The notes under the pieces were generated by a model, which had not been told where the DNA came from, made no database searches, and worked only from the letters and a program-made list of their open reading frames with translations. From Adineta ricciae (lineage: Eukaryota > Rotifera > Eurotatoria > Adinetida > Adinetidae), in the NCBI GenBank assembly GCA_905250025.1, contig CAJNOJ010000017.1, positions 723,058-787,057 on the forward strand: a DNA stretch of 64,000 bases, given 5' to 3'. Positions 49,022 through 59,632 of this stretch are shown here, piece after piece (position 1 is the stretch's first letter; each line of letters opens with the position of its first letter). The translations under genes were made by a program, and so were the position numbers.

Positions 49022-49916
49022 GCTCATCACTGATCATACGATCAACGATGTGAATGACTACTGTCTCAATCTATTCGCAGCAGACAGCGTCACATTCGTA
49101 CATATTGGACAGCGATGACATAGAAGAAATTCTGTCTATTCCTTCCTCATTCTAATCTTCTTTTAAGCGATGATTGTCTTTGTCACGTCGGATAAAATGA
49201 ACTTTGGAATCTGTTCGCCTTTTTTGAATAATTCATGGAGTATTTCCTCGTAACGTTTCATTCGATAGATCTGTCTTGCCTTGCCATATATTGACGTCAC
49301 GTTGTTGTTTGACAAAATTCTTCTTCGCTATGTAAAATACTCTTATGTATGCATCAGTTTAATGTTTACTCACTGACGCTAAATAGGAATCAAGTTAAAT
49401 CAATCAAAATAGATTCTTTTGAAATTGGTTAATTTTCAGTGATGTTTCTTCTCTTAAAAAAGCGGTGAAAAGCCGATGAGAAATTATATGTTATTGAAAT
49501 CAATTTCTCATCTTAAAAAGTCGGTTGAATTCAGATTTTTGGCTTTCGGTTATTGCATAGATTTTGTTGTGTTCAAAAAAGCGAAATCGATCTGAAGAAA
49601 TATGAAGACTGATGTGTTGGAACGCTTTCATTATCGATTAGCTATGTAAGTATTTATTCTGAAACAAACAAATATTCTGGTATGATTTATGCGTGGCGCC
49701 ATCTGCTTGTGATGCTTCTTATTTATTGTGTATGAAGCCAATCTGTTTTTGTTTGATTGAGCATTGGGTCTAGATCGAGTTTGACATTCCCAGGATATTC
49801 TTGTATTATACAGTTGATTGATGTGATATACACGTTGTGCTGTGCTAAATATTTCTATATTTTAGTTCGAAATTTTTCAAATATTCTTTCATTTTAAGAT
49901 ATGAAATCTATCTTCA
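49022..49916. other. Intergenic, 0.9 kb
   Basis: No coding signal. Two internally similar strings occur at 49455-49535 (CTTAAAAAAGCGGT / CTTAAAAAGTCGGT), a minor degenerate repeat. Confidence 0.4.
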
Positions 49917-50391
49917 ATGGGTAAGTCTGTTCGAATTTCGTTCGTTAAATAACACTGCAATTCTTGACCCAGAAGAATCAATGTTTGCAAACCAGATGTT
50001 TGTGATTCTAGTAAAATAATACATTTCCTCCTTTGTTCACTTAGAACCAACAGGAAATAATGGAGTGAAGGAAATAATCTTCGAATATGGAAAAACAGCA
50101 CAAACATTTTGCTTTCATCAAGATCTGGAGTACCAATACCTTGTTCAAGATGTGAAAGTATATTTTGGAATTGATATGGCTAAAACAATTGTGCTGATGA
50201 ATGTCAATCTCGGTGAAGTTATTCGACCATTACGCTTTGGTGATTTACTTGCGTGTACAAGTGAAGCTATTCCAAAATACAAAGTTATCGCTGAAGGTAA
50301 AAAAGCTATAAACATGCATGCAACAATAGAAAGATGTTCTCTTGGTCTTTTTGCCCATAAATTGCGTAATGAAATAATATCTGAGTCTTAG
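49917..50391 (+). CDS. Unknown 116-aa protein with a 4-bp first coding exon
   Basis: Exon 1 is ATGG at 49917-49920, followed by a canonical GTAAGT donor. The acceptor TTCACTTAG gives exon 2 at 50045-50391. The joined frame starts MEPTGNNGVKEIIFEYG and is open to the stop. The middle (VQDVKVYFGIDMAKTIVLMN) resembles a ubiquitin-like or PB1-like beta-grasp rhythm, which is only an impression. The start is inferred: exon 2 has no ATG near its beginning, and a stop lies shortly upstream in frame. No family is recognised. It is the only plausible intact gene in this element-rich zone before 57 kb. Confidence 0.5.
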
Positions 50392-50899
50392 ACTACATGT
50401 TTCTAGTATATTTTCCGAGTTACTCCGATTTAGAACAGAGCAAACCACTTTATCTTGTGCGGAATAAAAGGATATATGAAGGTTTCGATTAGAACGACAT
50501 GTTTTCATCACTCTCATGCTCATTTTTATCTAATTCAATTCATATTACGCAGGAAAAACCTCACTGTGACTAGATTTCATGTGTCATCAATGACCAAAAA
50601 CAGATTTTTCAAGTCTAACAAATTTTAACTGGCATTGATTGCAATAATGATAGCATGTATATTCTCTTGACTTGAATCAATAATATTTCCTTTCACGATC
50701 GTTCTGATAAACTTTTTTTCAAAGATTCCATTAATTAGTTATACTTCAATTTGATACTTAGTCAATATTATATTGTGATCCATTGTAAAAAGAAGCACTA
50801 CTTTGATTCAACATATTTATTCTCTTTCTCGTAGAGAAGAGTCTTAGAAACATAAATTGTTTGCTTGCTTGCTTGCTTGTATGTCCGCAGGGTCAAAAA
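50392..50899. other. Intergenic, 0.5 kb
   Basis: 3' flank of the 116-aa gene (AATAAA near 50463). GCTT repeats at 50863-50878. No gene. Confidence 0.5.
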
Positions 50900-51290
50900 A
50901 ACATTGAAAATCGATTTTTCCGAAAAGACATTTATAGATGTATTTCGATGCGGAGACTTCGAATCTGATGTTATTTTTTGGAAATTTTCCATAAAAAAAG
51001 TTTTTTTGAGACAAAGGCCCAATTTTTTACAAAAAATTTTTTTTTATAAAATATCCCTAAGGAGTTATTTGGGTCGACGAATTAGAATCTGGCGTTATTT
51101 TTTTTTAATGTTTGCATGGATTAGTTTCTTTATGCAAAGGGCGACTTTTTTGTAAAAAACAGTTTTTTTTTGTAAAAATCTACAGAAGGCATTTTGGGAT
51201 CGGAGAGGACAAATCTTATGTTACTTTTTTGAGAACTAAAAACATTTTGCAAACCAAGGATACCGATTTTCAGAAAAACATTTATATCTT
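50900..51290. repeat. Degenerate tandem repeat, about 125-bp unit, three copies
   Basis: Related strings recur at about 50955 (GAATCTGATGTTATTTTTT), 51084 (GAATCTGGCGTTATTTTTTT) and 51212 (AAATCTTATGTTACTTTTTT), each preceded by GGA/GACGA and followed by a poly-T run. Units have diverged heavily. Origin unknown. Confidence 0.5.
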
Positions 51291-51301
51291 ATTTACGAGT
51301 T

Positions 51302-51418
51302 CGACCCTCTCGTGCTCAAGACGCTGAACAGAAACGACTAGATGAACTTGACAAAAAAGAGAAAACGAGAATGTACCTCTTCCGCTTTTTGAACGTGTAT
51401 AAATCGATACACTGTTAA
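51302..51418 (+). other. Coding-like fragment, possible exon remnant
   Basis: 38 codons ending at TAA read RPSRAQDAEQKRLDELDKKE..., a charged coiled-coil-like sequence unlike the surrounding poly-T repeats. There is no clean acceptor or upstream exon, so it may be a relic. Confidence 0.25.
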
Positions 51419-52198
51419 GAGTTTAGTGTTATTACAAGCATGTAAAATGTATTATCATTTTTCAAACTATCTTAAAATAATAAATCGTATATATTCATTT
51501 TTTTACCTTCCTCTTTACATTTATCTTAATTATTGTAGTAATCGTTTCCTTTCTTTCATTGTAGCAGATATTTCCTATCGTGTTTTCTTATTTTCTTTTT
51601 GTGAAACACGATCTGAAAGAGAGTGTTGAAGTGTGTAGGGGTAGAAATTTGGTCCCCCCCCCCCACAGACGTTACAGACAGGCCCAAAAACCAGTCAAAT
51701 ACCGTTATAAACAAGCCCAAAACCCGTGACAAACCGTTACCGACTGGCCTTGACTGTTATTCACTGTTTTCTGTAAAACGTGCACCTAAAAAATGAAGAG
51801 AGAGAGAGAGAGAGGTTGTTATGTGAAAAGGCAAATAAACTCTATATCATTGTCTCACAGACAGGGTGACTCTCAACTTCGTTACGTCGACCCACGTAGA
51901 TCTCAGCACAGATCGTGATCTGTTAATGGAAGCGCAATAAGAAGCATCACATATTGCGACCGATGAAACGAAGATCTTTTAAAAAGCAGCGGACATCACT
52001 ATTGAGAATGATATGTTATTTTCAACAGCTTAAGTTTAAATAAATAGGAATGCACACTGGGAAGTAAATTGACCATTCTATGTGTTGAAAGTTTCTCCAG
52101 TTGGGTCGTGTTTCACACTTTTAATCCCGTTACGGATTGCGCTGAAAGCTTTTCATGTAATAACTCATAATCTACTTAATTGCATTGATCCTTATTTA
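51419..52198. other. Intergenic, 0.8 kb
   Basis: Holds a C-run (51651-51664), a degenerate 34-bp double repeat containing GGCCCAAAA/AGCCCAAAA (51674-51740) and a GA dinucleotide run (51798-51815). No gene. Confidence 0.45.
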
Positions 52199-52376
52199 GA
52201 ATATCTGGTTCTCGATTTGATATTTGGTATAAATATCTATTACTACTTTTGTGAAAATATCTAATCTACACTAAAAATAAATTAATATACACAATAATAG
52301 CTTTAAAGTGTAATATCTGAAAGCACGATTTCTACGAGAAAGAGCTGAGCGAGTCGCTAGACGAGCGTTACTTGTA
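52199..52376 (+). repeat. 178-bp segment duplicated at 58558-58734
   Basis: Nearly identical to 58558-58734; the only difference I found is one A in a run. Homology stops on the right exactly where the fold-back element at 52376 begins, and on the other copy's left exactly at an ambiguous base. Confidence 0.9.
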
Positions 52377-52834
52377 TGGTTAGTTGCACCAGAAATCTCC
52401 CACGATTACAGTGACCCTCTGCGATCAGGCTGAAACTTCCAGCATTTGGGCTTCTCGTTAACTTATTTATATGATAAAAAAATCAGCCTCCTAACTCATT
52501 CCCAGGTCAACAAATCCGACGTTGGATCCGAGCATCCGATGATATCCGATAGGATTCCTGGTGACGGAATGGCGTCGGATTCCGACTGGAAAAATCCAGT
52601 CATTTGTTGCAAATTTTATGAGCGTTTTTTTTAGCTATGTTCTATGATGGCCCTTAGAAAATCCATAAAATCCGTGTTTCGGATTCGACGCAATCCGAAG
52701 CAATTCCGTCACCAGGAATCCTATCGGATTTCGTCGGATTCCAATAAGATCCGACAGGTCCAAATGCTGGAAGTTTCAGCCTGATCGCAGGGGGTCATTG
52801 TGATGGTGGGAGATTTCCGGTGGAACTACCCATA
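52376..52834. mobile_element. Fold-back element with about 75-bp inverted arms
   Basis: The left arm (52376-52450, including CGATCAGGCTGAAACTTCC) is the inverse of the right arm (about 52762-52834), about 90% identical by eye. Ends are TATGG...CCATA, compatible with a TA target duplication. The core contains CCCAGGTCAACAAATCC and many GGATTCCGA words, that is, a relic of the CCCAGGT family, so it may be a composite. Non-coding. Confidence 0.7.
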
Positions 52835-53037
52835 TACATGTTCTCTTTCTCGCTCGTCATATACACATATGCATATATGACGACTTTTCTGCTCCTTTCT
52901 TCTTCATTTCAAATGATGGATTTATCCTTTTCGATCTCAGTCATCTGGTAAATTTCCATAGAGTCATGTCAAGGGATCAGTTGATCACTATATATACTCG
53001 GTTTTATAGTTAAGTAAATAGATATAGAACCTTGTTC

Positions 53038-53600
53038 TCATACAAGAAAATAACACCGTCACAACGTCTTCATCCACATACACCAAATACTGAACCAGTA
53101 CATGTTGATCATAGTAAGGGACATGCAGTTGTTGTACATCCTCGACAACAACATCGACGATCAAGATCATTGAGTAAAGTTTCGTTGAAACATCGATCAT
53201 AAGGAACAGTTGAAATAGGTTTCTTTCATTCGATTTTAATCTTCATAGAATAATGAAATTGTTTGTTGATCAACCTAGAAACTCTGCTTCATCCGAAACT
53301 TCACAAATAACTATGTACACAACAAGCACCAGCAGAAGCTGAAATTATTCGAACAACAAAATATGTTTTGATACATCAAAATCTTGGTGTACACGGTGAA
53401 ATCGTCACTGACTTTGTTCAAGTAAATTTTGTGTAAAAGATGGAGCATTTTGATGTTTGTTTTGATTATGGTGATGTTCTTCCATCGAGTACTGGTGATG
53501 TGAATGCTATTTTCAACTGTATCGATTGGTTAACATGTACATCATCACCAGATCCATTAAACATGCATAAACGATGTCAAAGTGAAGAAAGAATTTTGTA
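53038..53600 (+). pseudogene. Broken coding remnant, unidentified
   Basis: Three coding-like stretches lie on one strand: a His/Arg-rich one ending at a stop near 53202 (SKGHAVVVHPRQQHRR), one near 53335-53440 (KYVLIHQNLGVHGEIVTDF) and one at 53441-53600 (FDYGDVLPSSTGDVNAIFN). They are interrupted by stops and frame changes without clear splice sites. I read it as a decayed gene, but an unusual intron layout cannot be excluded. The LINE insertion follows 24 bp later. Confidence 0.35.
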
Positions 53601-53963
53601 AAAAGTAATCTGAAGAAATACACTATCATCTTCGTCTCGCATTTCGTCTATGCGTTATTCATTTATGTGACACCCTGAGGTGCTTACATAGGAAAAAAAA
53701 GAGACTTAAGGAAAAACGTACCATGCATGGCCAAGAAGATAGGACAACACAAAGAGAGTAATTCCTTTAGAGAATGTCTCATCTAGTCATAATTGGGTTT
53801 ACTCCTCTACTTGTTGTGTTAGGTCTCCATTCGTGGGTACCTTAACTTGATTGATCTGTATCTTTAATTTGCTATTTTTCTAGTGCAAAATCTATCAATT
53901 TGATTAAAATTGTTTCTTGTCTGCTCAGCGGCCTTTTCACTCTTCGCAGTCTGAAAAAATGGC

Positions 53964-55183
53964 CTAAAGTATCATTCTTTTCTTTTTTTTGAGCTTATCC
54001 CAGTAGAAAATATCGAATAAAAAGGGCGATCGACCGAGATCCGATCGATCGATTTTTCTCAATCTTTTCTTTATAAATCGTTGCGCATATGCTTGTAATG
54101 GTTCTTCTTTCGTTACCACGTGTAAATCAGCTGCTGAGACATAGGAACAGTGGTGAACTAGTCTAATTGCTACTCGAAATTCTCTATCAAGCGCTTCTCT
54201 TTGAGATGGTGGTAGGACAGAGTAAAAAGGAAAAACCCACGCTAGATGCGGGAATACATAGGCAAACATACATTGTCTTAGGACTGGCACCGTGATGTTT
54301 CTGCCTTTTCGCAACCATTTTAGTTTGGTTACGGCTCTTTGAGCTTTCGTCAAGCAGTGATCTATCGTTGGTTTTAAGGACAATTTACTGGTCCAAGTAA
54401 AGCCTAGATATTTAAATTCCTTAACTACATTTAGTTTTATTCCGTCCATAAGGATAGTTATACTGAGACACGTGATTTGCGAGTAGAAGATTTGAGCGAC
54501 TGATTTCTGGACATTTATTGGCTGTTTCCACTTCTTTGCATACTCTGCAATTCTACTACATACTTTATTTCCTTCTTTTTCTAAGTGCGCTACTATAGGG
54601 CTTAGGGATGTCATAATTGGTACGCTTACTAGCACACTCAAATCATCGGTAAATACATGCCCTGAGTGGGCATCTAAACATTGAATCAAGTCGCAATGAT
54701 ACACAATAAAAAGGTATGGACTTAAGCTACTATCTTGTGGTAGTCCTATGTTAATATTAAATTTTCCTGATTTATTGTCTCCTAGATTAATATATGCTTC
54801 TCGGCAGCTTAACCAGGATACAATCATCATGAGCAAGTTTATCGGAATTCCTAGATCTCGAAGTTTTACTATTAAGCCATCATGCCACACTTTGTCGTGG
54901 GCTTTTTGCAAGGGGGAAACGACACTCCCGGATCCCGGTACTCCCGTACTCCGAATGATACTCCCGTACTCCAGGGATACTCCCGTACTCCGGAGGATAC
55001 TCCACTTCGGCCTCCGATAAATTAAATTTTCTCCGAACACATTCGACTGTACTCCATTACTTCAGCAGCCGTATATCTTCAGTTTCAAATCTGGAGTTGG
55101 CTGTTTCCCCCTTGGCTTTTTGCTAATCTACATCTATAGCAAGTGTGGGCATATTCGCTGCTAGATTATTTTTAATCTCTTGG
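53964..55183 (-). pseudogene. Reverse transcriptase fragment of the LINE-like element
   Basis: Readable RT blocks in order are KAHDKVWHDGLIVKLRDLGI, INIGLPQDSSLSPYLFIVY, VFTDDLSVL (catalytic box, FTDD in place of YADD) and EFKYLGFTW. A C-terminal part rich in basic residues ends at 53964. The frame upstream continues across the inserted element (55123 onward, LAIDVD before an in-frame TAG) to the 5' truncation at 55183. The endonuclease domain and RT N-terminus are missing, and the G of the usual PQG motif is D. It is inactive as it stands. Confidence 0.85.
54909..55114. mobile_element. 206-bp non-autonomous hAT-like element with minisatellite core, inside the LINE
   Basis: Ends are CAAGGGGGAAAC and GTTTCCCCCTTG, inverted. 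It is flanked on both sides by the 8-bp direct repeat GCTTTTTG (54901-54908 and 55115-55122). An 8-bp duplication is the usual footprint of hAT transposases. The core holds about four imperfect copies of a 20-bp unit around ATACTCCCGTACTCC. Removing the element and one duplicate restores continuity of the RT frame, which fixes its borders. Confidence 0.88.
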
Positions 55184-55200
55184 TATCATCTTCGTCTCGC

Positions 55201-57016
55201 CTAAAGTCCAGCTGTAGCGCCTAAGCACGTTGAGATTTTCTCTTTTTCTCGTCAATAACTGCCATTTTCTGTTCTGTTGTAGACGATTTCGTATATGAAA
55301 ATGAAATGCTTTGTTGATTATTTTGCTTGTTTACGTCATAATTTCTGTATTTCGGTCATGTTCCTAATTCTTTTGTTAAATGCGTGTTTGTCTTTTCTCG
55401 AAATGTGAAGAAGTCTGGTAGGTATGGAAGAAAAAAAATTGAAAAGATGTTCACTCTTCTTTTGGTCAAAAACACAGCACAAAATCAACCACTTTCTCAC
55501 AAAAGTCTGTGACGAACGACCACAAACCAGAAATACACACACATGCCCAACATATGAACAAATGAAAGGTGTACGTTTCACGGAATGCATACATGAATGA
55601 AGGCAAACACGCACACATACATACTCAAAAAAACAAGGACAAACAGAGGAAATGGGTAAGCTGGCTTTCAAAAAACACTTTTGCTCGATTCATCATGTAC
55701 TTCAGGCACATAAAACACGAAACAACAAAAAAGACAGATTTTTCGAGCCAGTCGTAAAGCCCGGGATAGCCACAACCCAGGTTATAATGGCACGGTCAGG
55801 AACTGATCGGATATTTCTGGTGCAATTCCGACCGGAATCCGGCGGCAAGGAACCTGCCGGAATCGAGAAGAGCTGTACCGGAACCAACTCAGATTTTAAC
55901 GCACCCAGTCGTCGGAATGATCAGCCTGGGACCTGGCAACACCTCAGCAGCACTGTACATAAAACCCATCGGATTCGTGTTTACCGCCCATGTATCGATC
56001 GGTGGAATTGTCCATAAATGGTAGACAAAAATCGACGAAACGACCATCAGGAGAAGCGAAGTAAAGCACACAAAACGAAGATCCTCCGGTGAACTAAAAA
56101 AAATCAAAGAATTAAAAAATATGTTCTTTTACATGATTTTTAGTTAAGCGGAACAGGGTAGCTGTTTTTCGCGGAATCTATCACAAGGACCATTTTTTGT
56201 CGAAAAGAAGACAGATTTCCATTTCGTTTTAAATCAATTAATCGTCCGTGAACAGTCAGAAGGTGTGATTCAAAGTACGAATGTTTTTTTGATGAAGAAA
56301 AATAAATTTCCACTTCTTTTCAGGTTAAGAAGGCGATCGAAGAGAGCGCAGAGTGAGAAGAATTTATGACAAGTACGTATTGATTAAATATCGGAAAACG
56401 TTTTTTTCTATGCTCAGTTGTATTCGTCTGCACTCGGTCTTTTTGGATACGTACTCTGTTTGGGTGCTTGTTGTTTTTTGTAGCGGTGGTGTGGCTTGTG
56501 ATATGCTGTTTTCTGGAGTTGGCTTTGGACATGGTTTGCTTTTATTGTTTCGAGGCATTTTTGATGAATTTATGTAAGGTGATATGTGGGTATAGAAGTA
56601 GTTTATATAAAACAGCAGCAGTGTTTTATTCTTTGTTTTCGATTCGAAATGTTGACTGAATTCAGTCAAGTATGCCTGTAATGTGTAGAATAGTTTGGTT
56701 TTCTTTTCGCGTTCTGCACTATTTTCCAGGTCAGTGTATAGAAAAAGTTCATCGGGAACACTTGATAGGAAAATATTTTGAAGACGAATTTGTAGTTCCG
56801 TGTGAAAGAATTAAATTGTTTTTGACAAGATGTTCATCTCGCAAGTTTTAATCAGCAGCTGGTACAAACGAATTATAACATTTTATTCTTTTTTAGATTA
56901 TCTATCTTCGAAAGTTATTTGAACTGATTTTCTTATTTCGCGTATACCATATCTTCTGAAGGAATCTATTTCAATTTTCAATCATAAAAAGGAAACGTTA
57001 TTCTACACACACACAA
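55201..57016. other. Intergenic, element-bearing, 1.8 kb
   Basis: Includes the CCCAGG-ended element at 55776-55930. Otherwise overlapping short frames in several phases with no family signal. Confidence 0.4.
55776..55930. mobile_element. Probable CCCAGG-ended inverted-repeat element
   Basis: A 155-bp GC-richer island runs from CCCAGGTTATAATGG to GATCAGCCTGGG, with an interior of CCGGAATCC words. Ends and composition match the element at 48861, but the arms are poorly conserved and no clear target duplication is seen. Confidence 0.45.
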
Positions 57017-57824
57017 TTAACAAGTGAAATTGATCGCATTCGATAGATTGAACGTTCCATGTGGTTGTTTAAGCACAACGATTGTTGTGCGAAAATATAT
57101 CACCGCAAATACAATTGTATGAATCAAAACAAATGCTGCCACACCGATTTGAATGAGAAGAATTTGACACTGATAGAATGCTTCACGTGATGGTTCATGA
57201 GGTTTTGTTAAACAACGTTTTCGATAGAAATCAGCATGCAGGATGATCTCCGTAATCGAAAACATCAATGCTAAATAAAAGGAGATTTCAATTCGTATGA
57301 GATGTAAAAAACATTTTGCTTCGTCCATACCAACTAATTGAAAAATCAAGACAGCTGTTGCTTGATGACGTTCACGATCGGTTCCGATTGCTGAAGAAAA
57401 TGAAAAAATAATCAGAAAAGTTTCGTGTCTAGGAAACAAACCAAGTACAAGAGCAGCAATGCCAGCGAGTGCATAGATAAATCCACACCAGAGTCCAACA
57501 GCAAGATCGAAGACAAGTACTTCAAGTGTGAGAACAATCAATCCACCGAGGATTTCACAAAAACCGAGAATAATCACAGGAATGATCGGTAGTTTCTTCT
57601 GGAATGGTGGTGTCAACGAATTGTCTTTATCAATCGATGGCGGGATCGATTCGAATGAAACATAAGCAGGCTGTTGGCTGGTGTTTTGATAGAATGTTCG
57701 AAAAGGTGAAGCAATTGTTTCATATTGATAGATAGTTCGCGATGGTGTTGAAATCGGAATATCAGCGTCTAAAAATGTCTCATAGTTATCAAAATAGTTG
57801 AACGGCAAACTTACTTTCGTACAT
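57017..57824 (-). CDS. Four-transmembrane protein (tetraspan, MS4A/MARVEL-like topology)
   Basis: Four exons, 57824-57815 (10 bp, MYE+A), 57768-57442, 57390-57331 and 57270-57017, give 216 aa. A Pro/Ser/Tyr-rich cytoplasmic N-terminus (about 1-75) precedes four helices. They are around PIIPVIILGFCEILGGLIVL, FIYALAGIAALVLAI, ATAVLIFQLVALMFSITEII and LLIQIGVAAFVLIHTIVFAV. Splicing out the 51- and 60-bp introns makes helices 2 and 3 continuous, which supports the model, although the unspliced frame is also open. I cannot place it in a named family. It is divergent from the EamA gene with a 316-bp gap. Confidence 0.7.
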
Positions 57825-58140
57825 AAGATGTTCGAGTGAACAGCCGAAAAGAAAATATCTCTTCCATCCAAATCGACTAAGAACGCAAGAGACAGCACGT
57901 GTTCGTTAACAATGAACGATGTCCAAAGAAAACATCATGAGTCACTTCTAAATCAGTATCCGATTGTCGTTTTTAAAGTGCTCTCATAAATCGCTCATAT
58001 CCTTCTCTAATCTAACCGCCATTATTCGTTTGTGAAGACGATTAACACACGTGAAATTTGGTTTTTTTACGACTTTTTCAATAAATATTCAAACGATAAA
58101 AATAAATTCATACTCTTTTGTGAAAACCTATCTTGAAATC
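57825..58140. promoter_or_regulatory. Divergent intergenic region, tetraspan and EamA genes
   Basis: 316 bp separating two divergent start codons. No TATA box is obvious. Confidence 0.4.
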
Positions 58141-58556
58141 ATGTCCGTACAAGAAGTCGAAACTGAGGTGAAAATAACTCCTACAGATCCGCTTATTCTT
58201 TCTCCGACGATTACTAATAAAAAACAACCGCGTGGAATTCATCAATTTTCCGGTGTTTTCTATGCTCTGTTTTCGTCCTTTCTCTTCACCTTTTCAACAT
58301 TTACAATCAGACAACTGGGTGTTGACTTACTCGATGCGTTACTCATACGTTTTTCGATTCAACTTCTATTGACACTCTCATTTGCGTTACACAAAAAATA
58401 CACACTCCTCAGTGGAACAGGTTTACAAGTATTTCTACAGATTATTTGTGCCTTGACTGGTGCCGGTGGTTTCGTTCTCTTTTCTCTTGCTCTACGGTAT
58501 GTCGAGCTGTCCAATGTGAATACTTTGGGCTACACTCGCGTCGTTTGGACGGTGGT
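58141..58556 (+). CDS. EamA/SLC35G-like transporter, truncated at an ambiguous base
   Basis: 138 codons from ATG, then an N at 58557. The start of an EamA-domain drug/metabolite transporter is recognisable: GVFYALFSSFLFTFSTFTIR (helix 1), then LLDALLIRFSIQLLL, LLSGTGLQVFLQIICALTG and FSLALRYVELSNVNTLGYTR. About four of the ten expected helices are present. Sequence after the N is a copy of another locus, so the rest of the gene is missing from this assembly. It is not evidence of a natural truncation. Confidence 0.75.
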
Positions 58557-58557
58557 N
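58557..58557. other. Ambiguous base N, probable assembly join
   Basis: The only N in the window. It interrupts a transporter frame and abuts a 177-bp duplicate. Confidence 0.7.
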
Positions 58558-58734
58558 GAATATCTGGTTCTCGATTTGATATTTGGTATAAATATCTATT
58601 ACTACTTTTGTGAAAATATCTAATCTACACTAAAAATAAATTAATATACACAATAATAGCTTTAAAGTGTAATATCTGAAAGCACGATTTCTACGAGAAA
58701 GAGCTGAGCGAGTCGCTAGACGAGCGTTACTTGT
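58558..58734 (+). repeat. 177-bp copy of 52199-52376
   Basis: Starts directly after the N, nearly identical to the other copy. To the right the two loci diverge completely. Confidence 0.9.
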
Positions 58735-58765
58735 TGTAATTAAGACTATGTTTCTTTCTTTACAG

Positions 58766-58831
58766 GTCATGGTAATTACGATGATACAAATTGGAAGCAA
58801 GCATTCGATAAATATTTCATGCCATTTCTCA
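58766..58831 (+). other. Orphan exon candidate
   Basis: A pyrimidine-rich acceptor (CTTTCTTTACAG) and a GTAAGTG donor bracket 66 bp. One frame reads HGNYDDTNWKQAFDKYFMPF, convincing as protein but not recognised. Neighbouring exons are not found, perhaps lost at the join. Confidence 0.4.
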
Positions 58832-59431
58832 GTAAGTGATCCAGAAAAATACATATACGAATATTGAACAAGACATACTTGACAAGATTTTCAATCATAA
58901 TACGCTTTAGTTCTTGACGAAAATAGATCTACTTTTCGAGACTGCCATCGAGAATTACATTCGATGACTTATGCTTCGTGAGAAACTCTTTCCTAAGAAA
59001 ACATAATATGAATTTCATTAGTTGGCAAGGTGAGCTGTTATTTTTCCTTAAATCTTAATAGGAACACATCTACGTGTAAATCTATTCATAGACTGAGGTT
59101 ATAGTACCGACTCTTGATCGAAATAGTGAGAAACCAAAATTGAATCGACGTTCAGTGATAGATTTGTGTAACTGTAAATTTTTAGTGTTGATTCTGTCTT
59201 TTTCTTCTAGAATTAAACCCTTTTTCTAAATCAGAAAAAAAGGATTAATGCTTTTTTCGTTGTCAACGAAACTCGTTGAACCAACATCAGGACCTCTGTA
59301 TATTCTCCCTTTCGTGTTTGAATTACCTTATAACGCTTGCTTTTGCTGCTGTTTTTGTAAAATATGCTTTGCATGATTTCATAACTAATAAAAGTAAAGG
59401 AAGCATCGAGTGTTGATATTTCCCAACTCTG
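58832..59431. other. Intergenic, 0.6 kb
   Basis: AT-rich, nothing recognised. Confidence 0.5.
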
Positions 59432-59579
59432 TAAAAAAAATCAGGTCATACTGAACCTTTTTTGGTTTTAGCGAAAAAGTCTAGAACCTAAAATGGTTTT
59501 AGCCAAATGTGCCGAACTAGAAAAGGTTTTAGACGCTAGCTAAAACTTTTTATGGTTCAATATCGCCCGGTTTTTTTTA
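59432..59579. mobile_element. 148-bp fold-back element, TA-bounded
   Basis: Left TAAAAAAAATCAGG is the inverse of right CCCGGTTTTTTTTA. Homology of the arms continues through a (T/A)TGAACC-type block and GTTTTAGC. TA at both ends is compatible with a Tc1/mariner-type footprint. The word TTTTAG(C/A) recurs in the core. Confidence 0.55.
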
Positions 59580-59632
59580 GAGAGAAGGCTCTTGATACAA
59601 CTGCAAATTAGCTGAGAACGAACAAATTATCG

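Larger units (their letters stand above)
53641..55183 (-). mobile_element. 5'-truncated LINE-like retrotransposon with 17-bp target duplication
   Basis: The 17-bp string TATCATCTTCGTCTCGC occurs at 53624-53640 and again at 55184-55200, bracketing a reverse transcriptase remnant in minus orientation. That pattern is the hallmark of target-primed insertion by a non-LTR element. The interior is 1543 bp, of which 214 bp belong to a later insertion (54909-55114 plus its duplicated 8 bp). No poly(A) tail is seen at the 3' end. Confidence 0.85.

Noticed and set aside
50798..51327. Plus and minus frames across the poly-T repeats
   Set aside because: Produced by the T-rich tandem units, with no conserved protein-like pattern.
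54909..55040. N-terminal extension of the RT frame (about 43 residues)
   Set aside because: It is translated from the inserted minisatellite element, not RT sequence.
58603..58623. Apparent C-terminus of the EamA transporter after the N
   Set aside because: This sequence is a copy of the 52199 locus, so the fused frame is probably an assembly artefact.
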